A stretch of DNA of 7,933 bases from Lachnospiraceae bacterium UBA7598 (GCA_002474415.1 DLQV01000181.1:1-7933), one strand, 5' to 3'; positions 1 to 6,053 are shown, numbered from the stretch's first letter. Notes: a model not told the origin generated them from the letters alone. A program made the numbers and translations.

Positions 1-45
1 GTTGCAGTATCTGTTGAGGAAGCTGCAAAGGCTGGTAAGTTCTAA
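1..45 (+). CDS. C-terminal end of an unidentified protein (partial)
   Basis: The first 15 codons, open from the left edge, read VAVSVEEAAKAGKF and then TAA. They are followed 28 bases later by a strong Rho-independent terminator, which is what makes this a credible gene end rather than a chance frame. The tail is too short to assign a family. The Ala/Glu/Lys-rich ending suggests a soluble cytoplasmic protein, but that is only an impression. Confidence 0.6.
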   Translation, partial: VAVSVEEAAKAGKF

Positions 46-73
46 GATAAAAGTCAGTAATAGCAAGGCTTTG

Positions 74-108
74 AGGGCCTCCGGAGAAATCCGGAGGCTC
101 TTTTTTTT
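74..108 (+). terminator. Rho-independent terminator of the upstream gene
   Basis: A perfect 9-bp GC-rich stem (77-85 with 90-98) closes on a GAAA tetraloop, a stable GNRA-type loop. It extends by three more pairs, including one G-T, and runs into eight consecutive T residues at 101-108. It lies just after the stop codon at 43-45 and reads on the plus strand. Confidence 0.95.
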
Positions 109-143
109 CGTTAAAAAATAGTTTGATTTGAATAAAAATATGC

Positions 144-203
144 TCTCGTCCACGTAGAAGACAAATGTGGACGGGAAAGTGGGTTGAAAATGTGGACGAG
201 AAA
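144..203. repeat. Cluster of GTGGAC direct and inverted repeats
   Basis: AAATGTGGACGGGAAA (163-178) recurs as AAATGTGGACGAGAAA (188-203), a 15/16 match with a 25-base period. TCTCGTCCAC (144-153) is the exact reverse complement of GTGGACGAGA (192-201). In addition, the 13 bases AGACAAATGTGGA at 159-171 occur again inside the helicase remnant at 244-256, where they encode part of its TDKCG motif. The cluster sits exactly where helicase homology begins, so it may mark a rearrangement junction. Its function is unknown. Confidence 0.6.
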
Positions 204-850
204 TGATATGTACCGGTAAGAAAAAAGTGCTGATTGGCTCTACAGACAAATGTGGAACCGGTGTCAATGTACAAAAACACCTTGTGGCACTTCATCATGT
301 AGATTGTCCCTGGAAGTCTTCTTCCATAGAGCAGAGGGAAGGACGCGGTATTCAGCAGGGAAATGAAAATGAGGAGATTGCTGTCTATCGGTATGTGACA
401 AAATCAACATTTGATGCATACAACTGGGCGCTTGTCGAAAATAAACAGCGGTTTATTTCACAGGTAATGACCAGTAAAACCGTAAGCCGAAGCTGTGAGG
501 ATATTGACGAGGCAACACTGTCGTATGCAGAAATCAAAGCCGTTGCAACCGGAAATCCCCTGATCCGTGAAAAAATGGAAGTGGACAATGATGTACAGCG
601 ATTAAAGCTGCTGAAATCATCCTATGATAACCAAAGATATACCCTGCAGGATAACTTTATGATCCGCTATCCGAAACTGATCAGGGAAGCGAAGGAGAAA
701 CTGGCACGGCAATGTGAACTGAATGCACAGCTGGATCTTGAAAACAGTAAAACAGTAGATGCGGATATTAGTGGAATCACGGAAGAGCCGGAGAGCATAA
801 AAGTGGCAGAGCAAATGTTGACAAAACCCAAAGGAACGAATAGGTTATGA
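203..850 (+). pseudogene. Remnant of a giant SNF2/helicase-type protein from a Clostridia conjugative element
   Basis: This is the C-terminal helicase lobe of an SNF2-like protein that in intact elements (Tn1549-like and related ICEs) exceeds 2000 residues. Recognisable parts are VLIGSTDKCGTGVNVQ (residues 9-24), HHVDCPWKSSSIEQREGRGI (31-50, covering helicase motifs V-VI), and the conserved tract FDAYNWALVENKQRFISQVM (70-89). No DExx ATPase lobe is present, and the frame closes at a TGA at 185-187, so the N-terminus is lost. Motif VI reads GRGIQQGN where, from memory, the family has GRGIRQGN; one transition (CGG to CAG) would explain this and would remove a key arginine. From memory, the segment MIRYPKLI joined directly to EAKEKLARQCELNAQLDLEN also skips more than 100 residues found in full-length relatives. 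No convincing ribosome site precedes the ATG at 203. It overlaps the convergent LysR gene by six bases. I judge it a non-functional relic. Confidence 0.8.
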
Positions 851-1738
851 ATACTCGGAAAAATAAGATGCAGCATCAAAATTTTTTACAAACGTTATAA
901 ATTTAGTTAACTGATCAGATATAAAAATTCCCTTTTTCCATATAATACCAAACCTGTTGGAGATCTCCGGAGTGACGGGAATTTCCAAGAAGTCTCTGTG
1001 ATTGGCAGCAAGGGACGAATATAGAAATGCGCCACATTTACCACCACGGACAAAGTTGAGGACAGTGACCAGTTGGCTGCAATACATATGAATGTTGGGA
1101 GTAATTCCCGCAGAACGCATATGGGTAATTACAGTCTGTGTCTGGACAGAGTCTGTGTTAAATAAAATAATGGGTTCATCTTTTAACATTTCCATGGTAA
1201 TTTCTTTTTCGCCTGCGTATCGATGTGTCTTGTGGACACAATAGACATATCGGTCTTCCATCATGACATAACTATTATACTTATTCAGATTGTAAAAATC
1301 CATATTCACTATTGCCACATCTAATTGCTCATTGTCTACCAAAGTGCGGGCGCGAATAGAACCGTATTCTAAAAGCTGAATGGGAATATCGTGTTGTTCC
1401 TGAAATTGATCTGTAACTTTTGGAAAAAATACGGTACTGATCATAGGGGGGATTCCGATGCGCAGAGGCGGACGATGTTCTTCAATATTTGAGAAATTTG
1501 TGTAGAGTTCCTGTGTCTGTTTTATGATACATTCTGCTTTCTGATAAAAAGCTTCTCCGTCTTTCGTAAGGGAAATCCTGTTTCTTCCATGATTAAAAAG
1601 CTTTAAATGAAATTCTTTTTCCAAATCACGAATTGAGGTAGAAATCGTGGGCTGTGAGACATAGAGAGCCTCCGCAGCTCTTGTAATACTGTTATAGTGG
1701 CACACCATACAAAAATATTCCAATTGTGTCAGAGTCAT
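845..1738 (-). CDS. LysR-type transcriptional regulator, probable regulator of the divergent ttdAB operon
   Basis: This 297-residue protein has the full length and two-domain layout of a LysR-type regulator. The N-terminal winged helix-turn-helix spans about residues 1-60, with the recognition region SITRAAEALYVSQPTISTSI at 17-36 and the wing HGRNRISLTKDGEAF at 50-64. A linker helix follows, then the periplasmic-binding-protein-like effector domain (about 92-297), opening with PPLRIGIPPMIS. The start at 1738 is fixed by GGAGG (complement of 1748-1752) nine bases upstream. It is transcribed away from ttdA with 172 bases between the two starts. Its promoter overlaps a T-N11-A box, so negative autoregulation and activation of ttdAB are likely. 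E. coli TtdR is the LysR-type precedent next to ttdAB. The effector (tartrate or another dicarboxylate) is inferred. The 3' end overlaps the helicase remnant, and I see no terminator there. Confidence 0.95.
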   Translation of the reverse strand: MTLTQLEYFCMVCHYNSITRAAEALYVSQPTISTSIRDLEKEFHLKLFNHGRNRISLTKDGEAFYQKAECIIKQTQELYTNFSNIEEHRPPLRIGIPPMISTVFFPKVTDQFQEQHDIPIQLLEYGSIRARTLVDNEQLDVAIVNMDFYNLNKYNSYVMMEDRYVYCVHKTHRYAGEKEITMEMLKDEPIILFNTDSVQTQTVITHMRSAGITPNIHMYCSQLVTVLNFVRGGKCGAFLYSSLAANHRDFLEIPVTPEISNRFGIIWKKGIFISDQLTKFITFVKNFDAASYFSEYS

Positions 1739-1780
1739 GACAAAGAACCTCCATTTCTTAAAAAGTGATTTCGTAATTTT

Positions 1781-1803
1781 CAGTATAGTTAAAAACTATG
1801 CTG
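1781..1803. promoter_or_regulatory. LysR-type operator (T-N11-A inverted repeat)
   Basis: Arms CAGTATAGTT (1781-1790) and AACTATGCTG (1794-1803) pair at nine of ten positions around an AAA spacer. The core ATAGTT/AACTAT is a perfect repeat containing T1786-N11-A1798, the classical LysR-family recognition geometry. The centre at 1792 lies about 69 bases upstream of a possible ttdA start point near 1861, close to the usual -65 position of such recognition sites. Binding by the adjacent regulator is inferred. Confidence 0.8.
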
Positions 1804-1810
1804 ACGTCAA
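1782..1810 (-). promoter_or_regulatory. Sigma-A-type promoter of the LysR gene
   Basis: On the minus strand, TTGACG (complement of 1805-1810) and TATACT (complement of 1782-1787) are separated by exactly 17 bases. Each matches the consensus at five of six positions. The -10 element ends 43 bases before the LysR start codon. The inverted repeat at 1781-1803 covers the -10 box and most of the spacer, so a bound regulator would block this promoter. Confidence 0.8.
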
Positions 1811-1817
1811 GTATATG

Positions 1818-1829
1818 AAATGTACATTT
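1818..1829. promoter_or_regulatory. 12-bp palindrome, candidate activation site upstream of ttdA
   Basis: AAATGTACATTT is a perfect palindrome between the T-N11-A box and ttdA. A second, weaker site near the -35 region of the activated gene is common for LysR regulators, and this one would centre near -37 if transcription starts around 1861. Its sequence does not resemble the main operator, so it could instead bind a different regulator or be chance in AT-rich DNA. Confidence 0.35.
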
Positions 1830-1845
1830 TACCTGAAATGAGATA

Positions 1846-1854
1846 TGTTATAGA
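1846..1854 (+). promoter_or_regulatory. Weak extended -10 element, candidate ttdA promoter
   Basis: TG-T-TATAGA has the extended -10 form with four of six -10 bases. No good -35 box lies 16-18 bases upstream, which suits a promoter that needs an activator. It would give a 5' leader of about 50 bases before ttdA. Other AT-rich stretches nearby (for example TATGTT at 1844-1849) are alternatives, so the call is tentative. Confidence 0.35.
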
Positions 1855-1896
1855 GAAAAGAAAAACTGATATTGTAACATAAAGGAATGAAAATTT

Positions 1897-1901
1897 GGAG
1901 G
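1897..1901 (+). promoter_or_regulatory. Ribosome binding site that sets the ttdA start
   Basis: GGAGG lies nine bases before the ATG at 1911. An in-frame ATG at 1887 lies upstream of it and has only AAAGGA two bases away, too close to serve. The Met at 1911 is therefore the start, and the eight residues before it are not part of the protein. Confidence 0.85.
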
Positions 1902-1910
1902 AAAAAAGAT

Positions 1911-2810
1911 ATGTCAAATGAGGCACAGGTAAAGAAACTGACGGATATCATGGCGCAGTTCGTAGGATTCACTGCGAAGAAACTGCCGGATGATGTCATT
2001 GCAAAATTGCAGGAACTGAGAGGCAAAGAAGACACTCCCATGACCAAGGTCATCTATGATACCATGTTCCGTAACCAGAAACTGGCTCTGGAAATGGACC
2101 GTCCTTCCTGTCAGGACACCGGGGTATTACAGTTCTGGGTAAAATGCGGTACAAAATTCCCACTTATTGATGATCTGGAAGGATTGTTAAAAGATGCGGT
2201 AGTACAGGCTACCTTTGCGACCCCGTTACGTCACAATTCCGTAGAGACTTTTGATGAGTATAATACCGGAAAAAATGTTGGAAAAGGAACTCCTACGGTA
2301 TGGTGGGATATTGTTCCGAACTCAGATCAGTGTGAGATCTATACTTACATGGCTGGTGGCGGATGTACGCTTCCGGGCAATGCTACCGTTCTGATGCCGG
2401 GAGAAGGGTATGAAGGTGTGACGAAGTTCGTGCTGGACCGTATGACTTCTTATGGATTAAATGCCTGTCCACCACTGCTGGTAGGTGTCGGCGTAGGCAC
2501 TTCCGTAGAGACTGCAGCACTGAATTCAAAAAAAGCACTGATGAGACAAATAGGATCTCATAATGATAATGAAAAGGCAGCCAAGATGGAGAAGCTGTTG
2601 GAAGATGGTATCAATGCCATTGGTCTTGGACCGCAGGGTATGGGAGGAAATTATTCTGTCATGGGAGTTAATATTGAAAATACCGCACGTCATCCGTCTG
2701 CTATCGGTGTTGCTGTAAATGTGGGATGCTGGAGCCACAGAAGAGGACACATTGTCTTTGATAAGGACTTAAATTATAAGATTACAACACATTCGGAGGT
2801 GACTTTATAA
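1911..2810 (+). CDS. ttdA: L(+)-tartrate dehydratase, alpha subunit (class I fumarase family, Fe-S)
   Basis: This 299-residue protein carries the catalytic Fe-S half of a two-subunit class I hydratase (EC 4.2.1.32), which converts L-tartrate to oxaloacetate and water in the cytoplasm. The three expected [4Fe-4S] ligands are C67 (RPSCQDTG), C186 ([11 protein letters not shown]) and C273 (VGCWSHRRG). Features typical of TtdA rather than of fumarase are [10 protein letters not shown] (147-156), where fumarases have a KGGGSEN-type motif, PLRHNSVE (105-112), and near-identity with E. coli TtdA (303 residues, recalled) over MTSYG-NACPPLL and DKDLNY. It shares one base with ttdB (TAATG), which implies translational coupling. 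A divergent LysR gene and operator lie upstream. The alternative is a fumarate hydratase alpha subunit; the motifs argue against it, but substrate range needs assay. The cluster is probably oxygen-sensitive, which fits an anaerobe. Confidence 0.92.
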   Translation: MSNEAQVKKLTDIMAQFVGFTAKKLPDDVIAKLQELRGKEDTPMTKVIYDTMFRNQKLALEMDRPSCQDTGVLQFWVKCGTKFPLIDDLEGLLKDAVVQATFATPLRHNSVETFDEYNTGKNVGKGTPTVWWDIVPNSDQCEIYTYMAGGGCTLPGNATVLMPGEGYEGVTKFVLDRMTSYGLNACPPLLVGVGVGTSVETAALNSKKALMRQIGSHNDNEKAAKMEKLLEDGINAIGLGPQGMGGNYSVMGVNIENTARHPSAIGVAVNVGCWSHRRGHIVFDKDLNYKITTHSEVTL

Positions 2811-3436
2811 TGGTAGAAATGAGAAATGGGAAAAAGGTACTGATTACCCCGGTATCCACAGAAGATTTAAAAGATATTAAAGTCGGAGATATTGTATACC
2901 TGGATGGAAGCATGACAACCTGTCGTGATGTAGCACATCGTCGTCTGGTAGAAGAGGGAAGAGAACTTCCGGTTGATGTGAGAAACAATGCCATCTTCCA
3001 TGCAGGACCAATCATCCGTCCTCTGGAAAATGACAAGTTTGAGATGGTTTCCGTAGGACCGACGACAAGTATGCGCATGGAAAAATTTGAGTATGAATTT
3101 GTAAAGCAGACAGGAGTCAAAGTGATCATCGGAAAAGGCGGCATGAAGGAAAATACCGAGCGTGCCTGCAAGGAGTTCGGTGCGATCCACTGTGTATTTC
3201 CGGCAGGAAACGCCGTTGTTGCGGCAACGGAAGTGGAAGAGATCGTGCGTGCGGAGTGGAGAGATCTGGGAATGCCGGAGACACTCTGGAACTGCCGTGT
3301 GAAAGAATTCGGACCACTCATTGTATCCATTGATACTGAAGGAAATAATATGTTTGAGAAAAACAAAGTGACCTTCAATAAGCGCAAGGATGCGGTTTAT
3401 GAAAAAATCAGCAAGCAGGTTGGATTTATTAAATAA
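2810..3436 (+). CDS. ttdB: L(+)-tartrate dehydratase, beta subunit
   Basis: This 208-residue protein, close to the 201 recalled for E. coli TtdB, supplies the second half of the heteromeric dehydratase active site. Family landmarks are CRDVAHRR (38-45), IFHAGPI (62-68), [13 protein letters not shown] (78-90), VIIGKGGM (105-112), [11 protein letters not shown] (130-140) and [15 protein letters not shown] (162-176). Its ATG overlaps the ttdA stop codon, and GGAGG at 2795-2799 sits ten bases upstream inside ttdA. A second Met three codons in is too far from that site. The 3' end overlaps the next gene by about 38 bases. The protein should form a heterodimer or heterotetramer with TtdA. I see no frameshift or missing motif, so the enzyme looks intact. 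Confidence 0.92.
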   Translation: MVEMRNGKKVLITPVSTEDLKDIKVGDIVYLDGSMTTCRDVAHRRLVEEGRELPVDVRNNAIFHAGPIIRPLENDKFEMVSVGPTTSMRMEKFEYEFVKQTGVKVIIGKGGMKENTERACKEFGAIHCVFPAGNAVVAATEVEEIVRAEWRDLGMPETLWNCRVKEFGPLIVSIDTEGNNMFEKNKVTFNKRKDAVYEKISKQVGFIK

Positions 3437-4436
3437 TAAGGATCACAGACTTCGAAAAATCCTGTTACTCTCACTGAAAATCGGAGTGGGAAGCAGTCTG
3501 GCCATATATTTGGCTCGGCGGATGGCTCTGGACTATGCAGTCTCTGCGGGAACCATCACGCTGCTGACAGTTATGACGTCCAAGTGGGAATCCCTTCGCC
3601 TGGCGGGGCTTCGTCTGGCAACCTTTTTGCTGACGGTGGTTTTAGCGTGGGCATGCTTTACCTGGATCGAAAATCCGTGGATTGCATACGGGGTACTGTT
3701 GGCAGCGATTGTCTGTATTACGGAATGTTCCGGTTGGAGATCAACCATATCCGTAAATGCAGTAATTGCGGCACATTTATTTTCCAGTAAGAATCTCGAC
3801 CATGCGGTCTGGAACGAATTTTGGCTTATTTTGATTGGTACTGCCATTGCCATTTTGATAAACCTCTATCATGCCAATTCCAGCAGCAAAAAGCATTTGA
3901 TTGCAAATATGCGTTTTGTGGAGCAGCGTCTGCAGGAGATTCTTCTGGTACTGGCGGATTATCTGGAAAGCATGCCGCAGGAGAGCAGCGTCTGGGATGA
4001 GATCTGCACATTAGAACAGCAAATACAGGGGTTTGTACAGGAAGCGTATGAGTATCAGAACAATACGTTTCCGTCACATCCGCTGTACTATATTTCTTAT
4101 TTTCAGATGCGGCTCGATCAGTGTCAGGTGCTTCATAATCTGCATTACGAGATGAAAAAAATCCGTTCGATGCCGAAAGAAGCTGCAGTGGTTTCGGGAT
4201 ATGTCCGTTATCTTGTATCCTATGTTGTGGAATTTAACCAGCCGCAGGAACAGACAAGGAAACTGAAACAGATTTGTGAAAAATTAAAAAAGCAGGGGTC
4301 TCTGGAAAGCGGAGAGGCATTTGAAAGCTATGCCATGCTCTATCATATTCTGATGGATCTGGAAGAGTTTCTGGTATATAAGATGCGTTTTATCCGTGAC
4401 CTGGATGAAGAACAAAAAAGGAAGTACTGGCATTAA
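3399..4436 (+). CDS. Aromatic acid exporter (ArAE_1)-family membrane protein
   Basis: This protein of about 345 residues has two halves. The N-terminal ~160 residues hold roughly six hydrophobic segments, beginning with [19 protein letters not shown]. The C-terminal ~185 residues are soluble, helical and charged (for example [22 protein letters not shown]). This layout matches the Gram-positive ArAE_1/DUF939 family, whose members resemble half of a FUSC/AaeB-type exporter and probably act as dimers; substrates are mostly unproven. The start at 3399 has AAGGA (3386-3390) eight bases upstream. The in-frame ATG at 3390 has AAGG touching it and is less likely. Either start lies inside ttdB, so translation is probably coupled. 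Position as third gene of the ttd operon suggests export or exchange of a tartrate-related or toxic carboxylate, but that is inference. A terminator hairpin overlaps its last codons. Confidence 0.8.
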   Translation: MKKSASRLDLLNNKDHRLRKILLLSLKIGVGSSLAIYLARRMALDYAVSAGTITLLTVMTSKWESLRLAGLRLATFLLTVVLAWACFTWIENPWIAYGVLLAAIVCITECSGWRSTISVNAVIAAHLFSSKNLDHAVWNEFWLILIGTAIAILINLYHANSSSKKHLIANMRFVEQRLQEILLVLADYLESMPQESSVWDEICTLEQQIQGFVQEAYEYQNNTFPSHPLYYISYFQMRLDQCQVLHNLHYEMKKIRSMPKEAAVVSGYVRYLVSYVVEFNQPQEQTRKLKQICEKLKKQGSLESGEAFESYAMLYHILMDLEEFLVYKMRFIRDLDEEQKRKYWH

Positions 4437-4459
4437 ATGTTGCCGGTACTTCCTTTTTT
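4414..4459 (+). terminator. Rho-independent terminator of the ttdA-ttdB-ArAE operon
   Basis: A run of A and GGAAGTAC (4414-4427) pairs perfectly with GTACTTCC plus six T (4446-4459). It is capped by a T-G wobble and four more pairs (4429-4432 with 4441-4444) around an 8-base loop. The stop codon of the exporter gene (4434-4436) is in the loop, so the hairpin is encoded by the last codons. The A-run on the left means it could also terminate minus-strand transcripts. Confidence 0.9.
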
Positions 4460-4605
4460 AGAAATGGGTCTTTTTTATCTGAAATAATTTTTGTTATATC
4501 AATTTCTTTTCACTATAACCAAAAGATAACAGAAAATGCTGACTTGAAAAAGTAAATTCCAGTGCAAGAGTAAAAAGAATATGTGTTGCATTTATAAAAA
4601 AGGTT

Positions 4606-4641
4606 AAAAGCGATTGTTTTTTATGGGAACAGTCGCTTTTT
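4606..4641 (+). terminator. Second terminator-like hairpin, with no gene directly upstream
   Basis: AAAAGCGATTGTT (4606-4618) pairs with AACAGTCGCTTTT (4628-4640) over 13 bases, with a single G-T wobble and a 9-base loop. The right arm ends in five T (4637-4641), followed shortly by another T-run at 4646-4650. No open frame ends just before it. It is either a back-up terminator for the ttd operon or the 3' end of a small RNA from 4460-4640. The A-run at 4596-4601 leaves room for it to work in the other direction too. Confidence 0.7.
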
Positions 4642-4748
4642 GCGCTTTTTATCATATTTTATACAGCATCCAATTGTTCATGAGTGTATCAGACCGCGGA
4701 AACAGCAATGTGTTTGTTGCATAAATTTGGGAAAACTGTTTCAGAGTA

Positions 4749-4777
4749 TTTAAATCACTTACGTTATTATGTATAAT
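4749..4777 (+). promoter_or_regulatory. Sigma-A-type promoter for the cysteine-protein/reductase operon
   Basis: A perfect -10 box TATAAT (4772-4777) lies 17 bases after TTTAAA (4749-4754), which matches the -35 consensus at four of six positions. It would give a leader of about 85 bases before the start codon at 4870. It is the best promoter-like match in the interval, though AT-rich DNA makes chance matches possible. Confidence 0.55.
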
Positions 4778-4869
4778 AATACTGATAATTGGATGAATTT
4801 TTTGAAAACAGATGGAATGTCATTTGAAAAGACTATATGGCTTTGCAAGATCAAAGGAGGAAGAACACA

Positions 4870-5094
4870 ATGGAGATTAAGAGCATATTGATTAAAGATA
4901 CAACAAGAGAAGAAAGAATCCGTATCGTGCAGGAAGGTTTAAACCAGTGTGGCGGAGCCTGTGATTTTTGCAATGGTTGCGATAATCTCGGTGGCGGTTC
5001 GGTGGATGCTTTTTATGAACCTTACATCAACGGCGAGAAAGAACTGCGTGAGATCAACGAAGAGTACCGGAGCAATTCCGGACTGGTAAAGTAG
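4870..5094 (+). CDS. Small four-cysteine protein, uncharacterised (first of a tandem pair)
   Basis: This is a 74-residue soluble protein. The start at 4870 follows AAAGGAGG (4853-4860) at nine bases; the frame is open further upstream from 4837, but that start has no ribosome site. The notable motif is C27-x3-C31-x2-C34-x2-C37 within CGGACDFCNGC, a spacing suited to an Fe-S cluster or zinc. After it comes a Gly-rich turn (LGGGS) and an acidic helix ending PYINGEKELREINEEYR (51-67). The next gene encodes a protein with the same cysteine spacing and a matching tail, so the two are paralogs. I do not recognise a named family, and no signal peptide or membrane segment is present. It is likely co-transcribed with the downstream paralog and the broken aldo/keto reductase, which hints at a redox role but does not prove it. 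Confidence 0.85.
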   Translation: MEIKSILIKDTTREERIRIVQEGLNQCGGACDFCNGCDNLGGGSVDAFYEPYINGEKELREINEEYRSNSGLVK

Positions 5095-5102
5095 GTGAGC
5101 GT

Positions 5103-5297
5103 ATGAGACCACCAGAGATTGAAACATCAACAGAAGAGGAAAGACGACAGTATATCAAAGATACATTTCCATGTATCGCGGACTGCGATATGTGCGGACT
5201 CTGTACGGTTTTTCGCGGAAAAGATCCGGAACTTGCCTATGCGGATTATATCAGCGGGAAGCGGAGCTATCTGGAGGTGTCCGGGGATTATCGGTAA
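5103..5297 (+). CDS. Small four-cysteine protein, uncharacterised (second of a tandem pair)
   Basis: This is a 64-residue protein starting eight bases after the stop codon of its paralog, with AGGTGAG (5093-5099) as ribosome site overlapping that stop. Its centre reads PCIADCDMCGLC, giving C24-x3-C28-x2-C31-x2-C34, identical in spacing to the first protein. The tail AYADYISGKRSYLEVSGDYR (45-64) aligns with the FYEPYINGEKELREINEEYR segment of the paralog at Tyr-Ile-x-Gly and the final Tyr-Arg. The two differ in charge before the motif (here an acidic, Arg-rich helix, EEERRQYIKD). Four closely spaced cysteines without other catalytic residues point to metal or cluster binding, or to thiol exchange. 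Function unknown. The aldo/keto reductase start follows 41 bases later on the same strand. Confidence 0.85.
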   Translation: MRPPEIETSTEEERRQYIKDTFPCIADCDMCGLCTVFRGKDPELAYADYISGKRSYLEVSGDYR

Positions 5298-5338
5298 TGC
5301 GTTGAAATGGGCAAAAAAGAAACTGTGGGAGGTACACG

Positions 5339-6053
5339 ATGGAGTATACAAAACTTGGAAAAACAGAAATAGAAGTATCAAAAGTCTGTGTCGGCTGCAT
5401 GAGTTTCGGAAAAGCGGGAACGATGCATGACTGGACGTTGGATGAAGCAGAAACAGAAAACGTGGTAAAAGATGCACTTTCGCTCGGAATCAATTTTTTT
5501 GATACGGCAAACGGATATTCTGCGGGAACCAGCGAGGAATATCTCGGACGCGCACTCAAAAAGAACATTGCAAGGGACAAAGTTGTCATTGCCTCAAAAG
5601 TTTATTTCAACCCGGGCAGATTGTCTGCCGGAGCAATCCACAGGGAAATTGATGGAACTTTAAAACGTCTGGGAACCGATTATCTGGACTTGTATATCAT
5701 TCACCGGTTTGATTATGAGACTCCGATCGAGGAGACGATGGAAGCCCTAAACGATCTGGTAAAGGCAGGAAAGGTGCGGGCACTCGGTGCGTCCGCAATG
5801 TACGGTTATCAGTTTTATAATATGCAGCTTGTGGCAAAAGAGCACGGCATGGCACTGGGCAAAAGGTGTCAGCGCACCGATCATAGGTGCGACCAAAGCG
5901 GCGCATCTGGATGATGCGGCGAAAGCGTTGGTTGTGAAACTGACACCGGAAGACATTTCCTATCTGGAGGAGCCATACGTTCCGAACTGGATTGTAGGTG
6001 CGATTGATCATAATCCGGCAGATGGTGTGATGTTGCTGGACGAGAAGAAATAA
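5339..6053 (+). pseudogene. Aldo/keto reductase, disrupted by internal deletion and frameshift
   Basis: The N-terminal half is a clear aldo/keto reductase: MEYTKLGKTEIEVSKVCVGCMSFG at the start and the full catalytic tetrad D55 and Y60 (FDTANGYS), K87 (IASK) and H122 (YIIHRFD). Homology stays in frame to AKEHG (residue 170, near 5848). It then resumes in the next frame as AWHWAKGVSAPIIGATKAAH (from 5847), the NADP(H)-binding end of the barrel, and runs to a stop at 6051-6053. About 100-110 residues (barrel strands 6-7) are missing compared with the usual length of about 320. In the first frame the protein ends at 5914 after 21 unrelated residues. A GGAGG at 5328-5332, six bases before the ATG, shows the gene was once expressed normally. 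A truncated 191-residue product lacking the cofactor-binding end is unlikely to work. Related intact enzymes reduce aldehydes or ketones with NADPH. Confidence 0.9.

Larger units (their letters stand above)
4437..4869. other. Non-coding interval between the ttd operon and the small cysteine-protein genes
   Basis: These 433 bases are AT-rich and contain no convincing gene in any frame. They hold the right arm of the operon terminator, a second terminator-like hairpin at 4606-4641, a promoter candidate at 4749-4777, and the ribosome site AAAGGAGG at 4853-4860. An 8-bp inverted repeat ATCCAATT/AATTGGAT (4668-4675 and 4787-4794) is probably chance. A 22-codon frame from ATG 4812 overlaps the next gene but lacks a ribosome site. 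Confidence 0.6.

Noticed and set aside
1802..1809. TGACGTCA palindrome as a separate operator
   Set aside because: It overlaps the -35 box of the LysR promoter and is only eight bases, so it is explained by TTGACG read on the minus strand plus chance.
1887..1910. Longer ttdA reading from ATG 1887
   Set aside because: The extra residues MKIWRKKD lie over the GGAGG site that serves the ATG at 1911 and do not resemble the TtdA N-terminus.
2782..3387. 201-codon open frame on the minus strand across ttdB
   Set aside because: It is the antisense shadow of a clearly conserved gene; its Ser/Pro/Thr-rich product shows no family features.
1911..3436. Annotation as fumarate hydratase subunits
   Set aside because: Class I fumarase motifs are shared, but [16 protein letters not shown] and the beta-subunit CRDVAHRR agree with L-tartrate dehydratase as recalled from E. 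coli. Fumarase activity is kept as a lesser possibility.
4812..4880. 22-codon upstream ORF before the first cysteine protein
   Set aside because: No ribosome site precedes its ATG and the product has no leader-peptide features such as a run of one amino acid.
5787..6053. Independent 88-residue gene starting at 5787
   Set aside because: Its first 20 residues are an out-of-frame reading of the upstream reductase; only the part from 5847 has homology, as the displaced C-terminus of the same gene.
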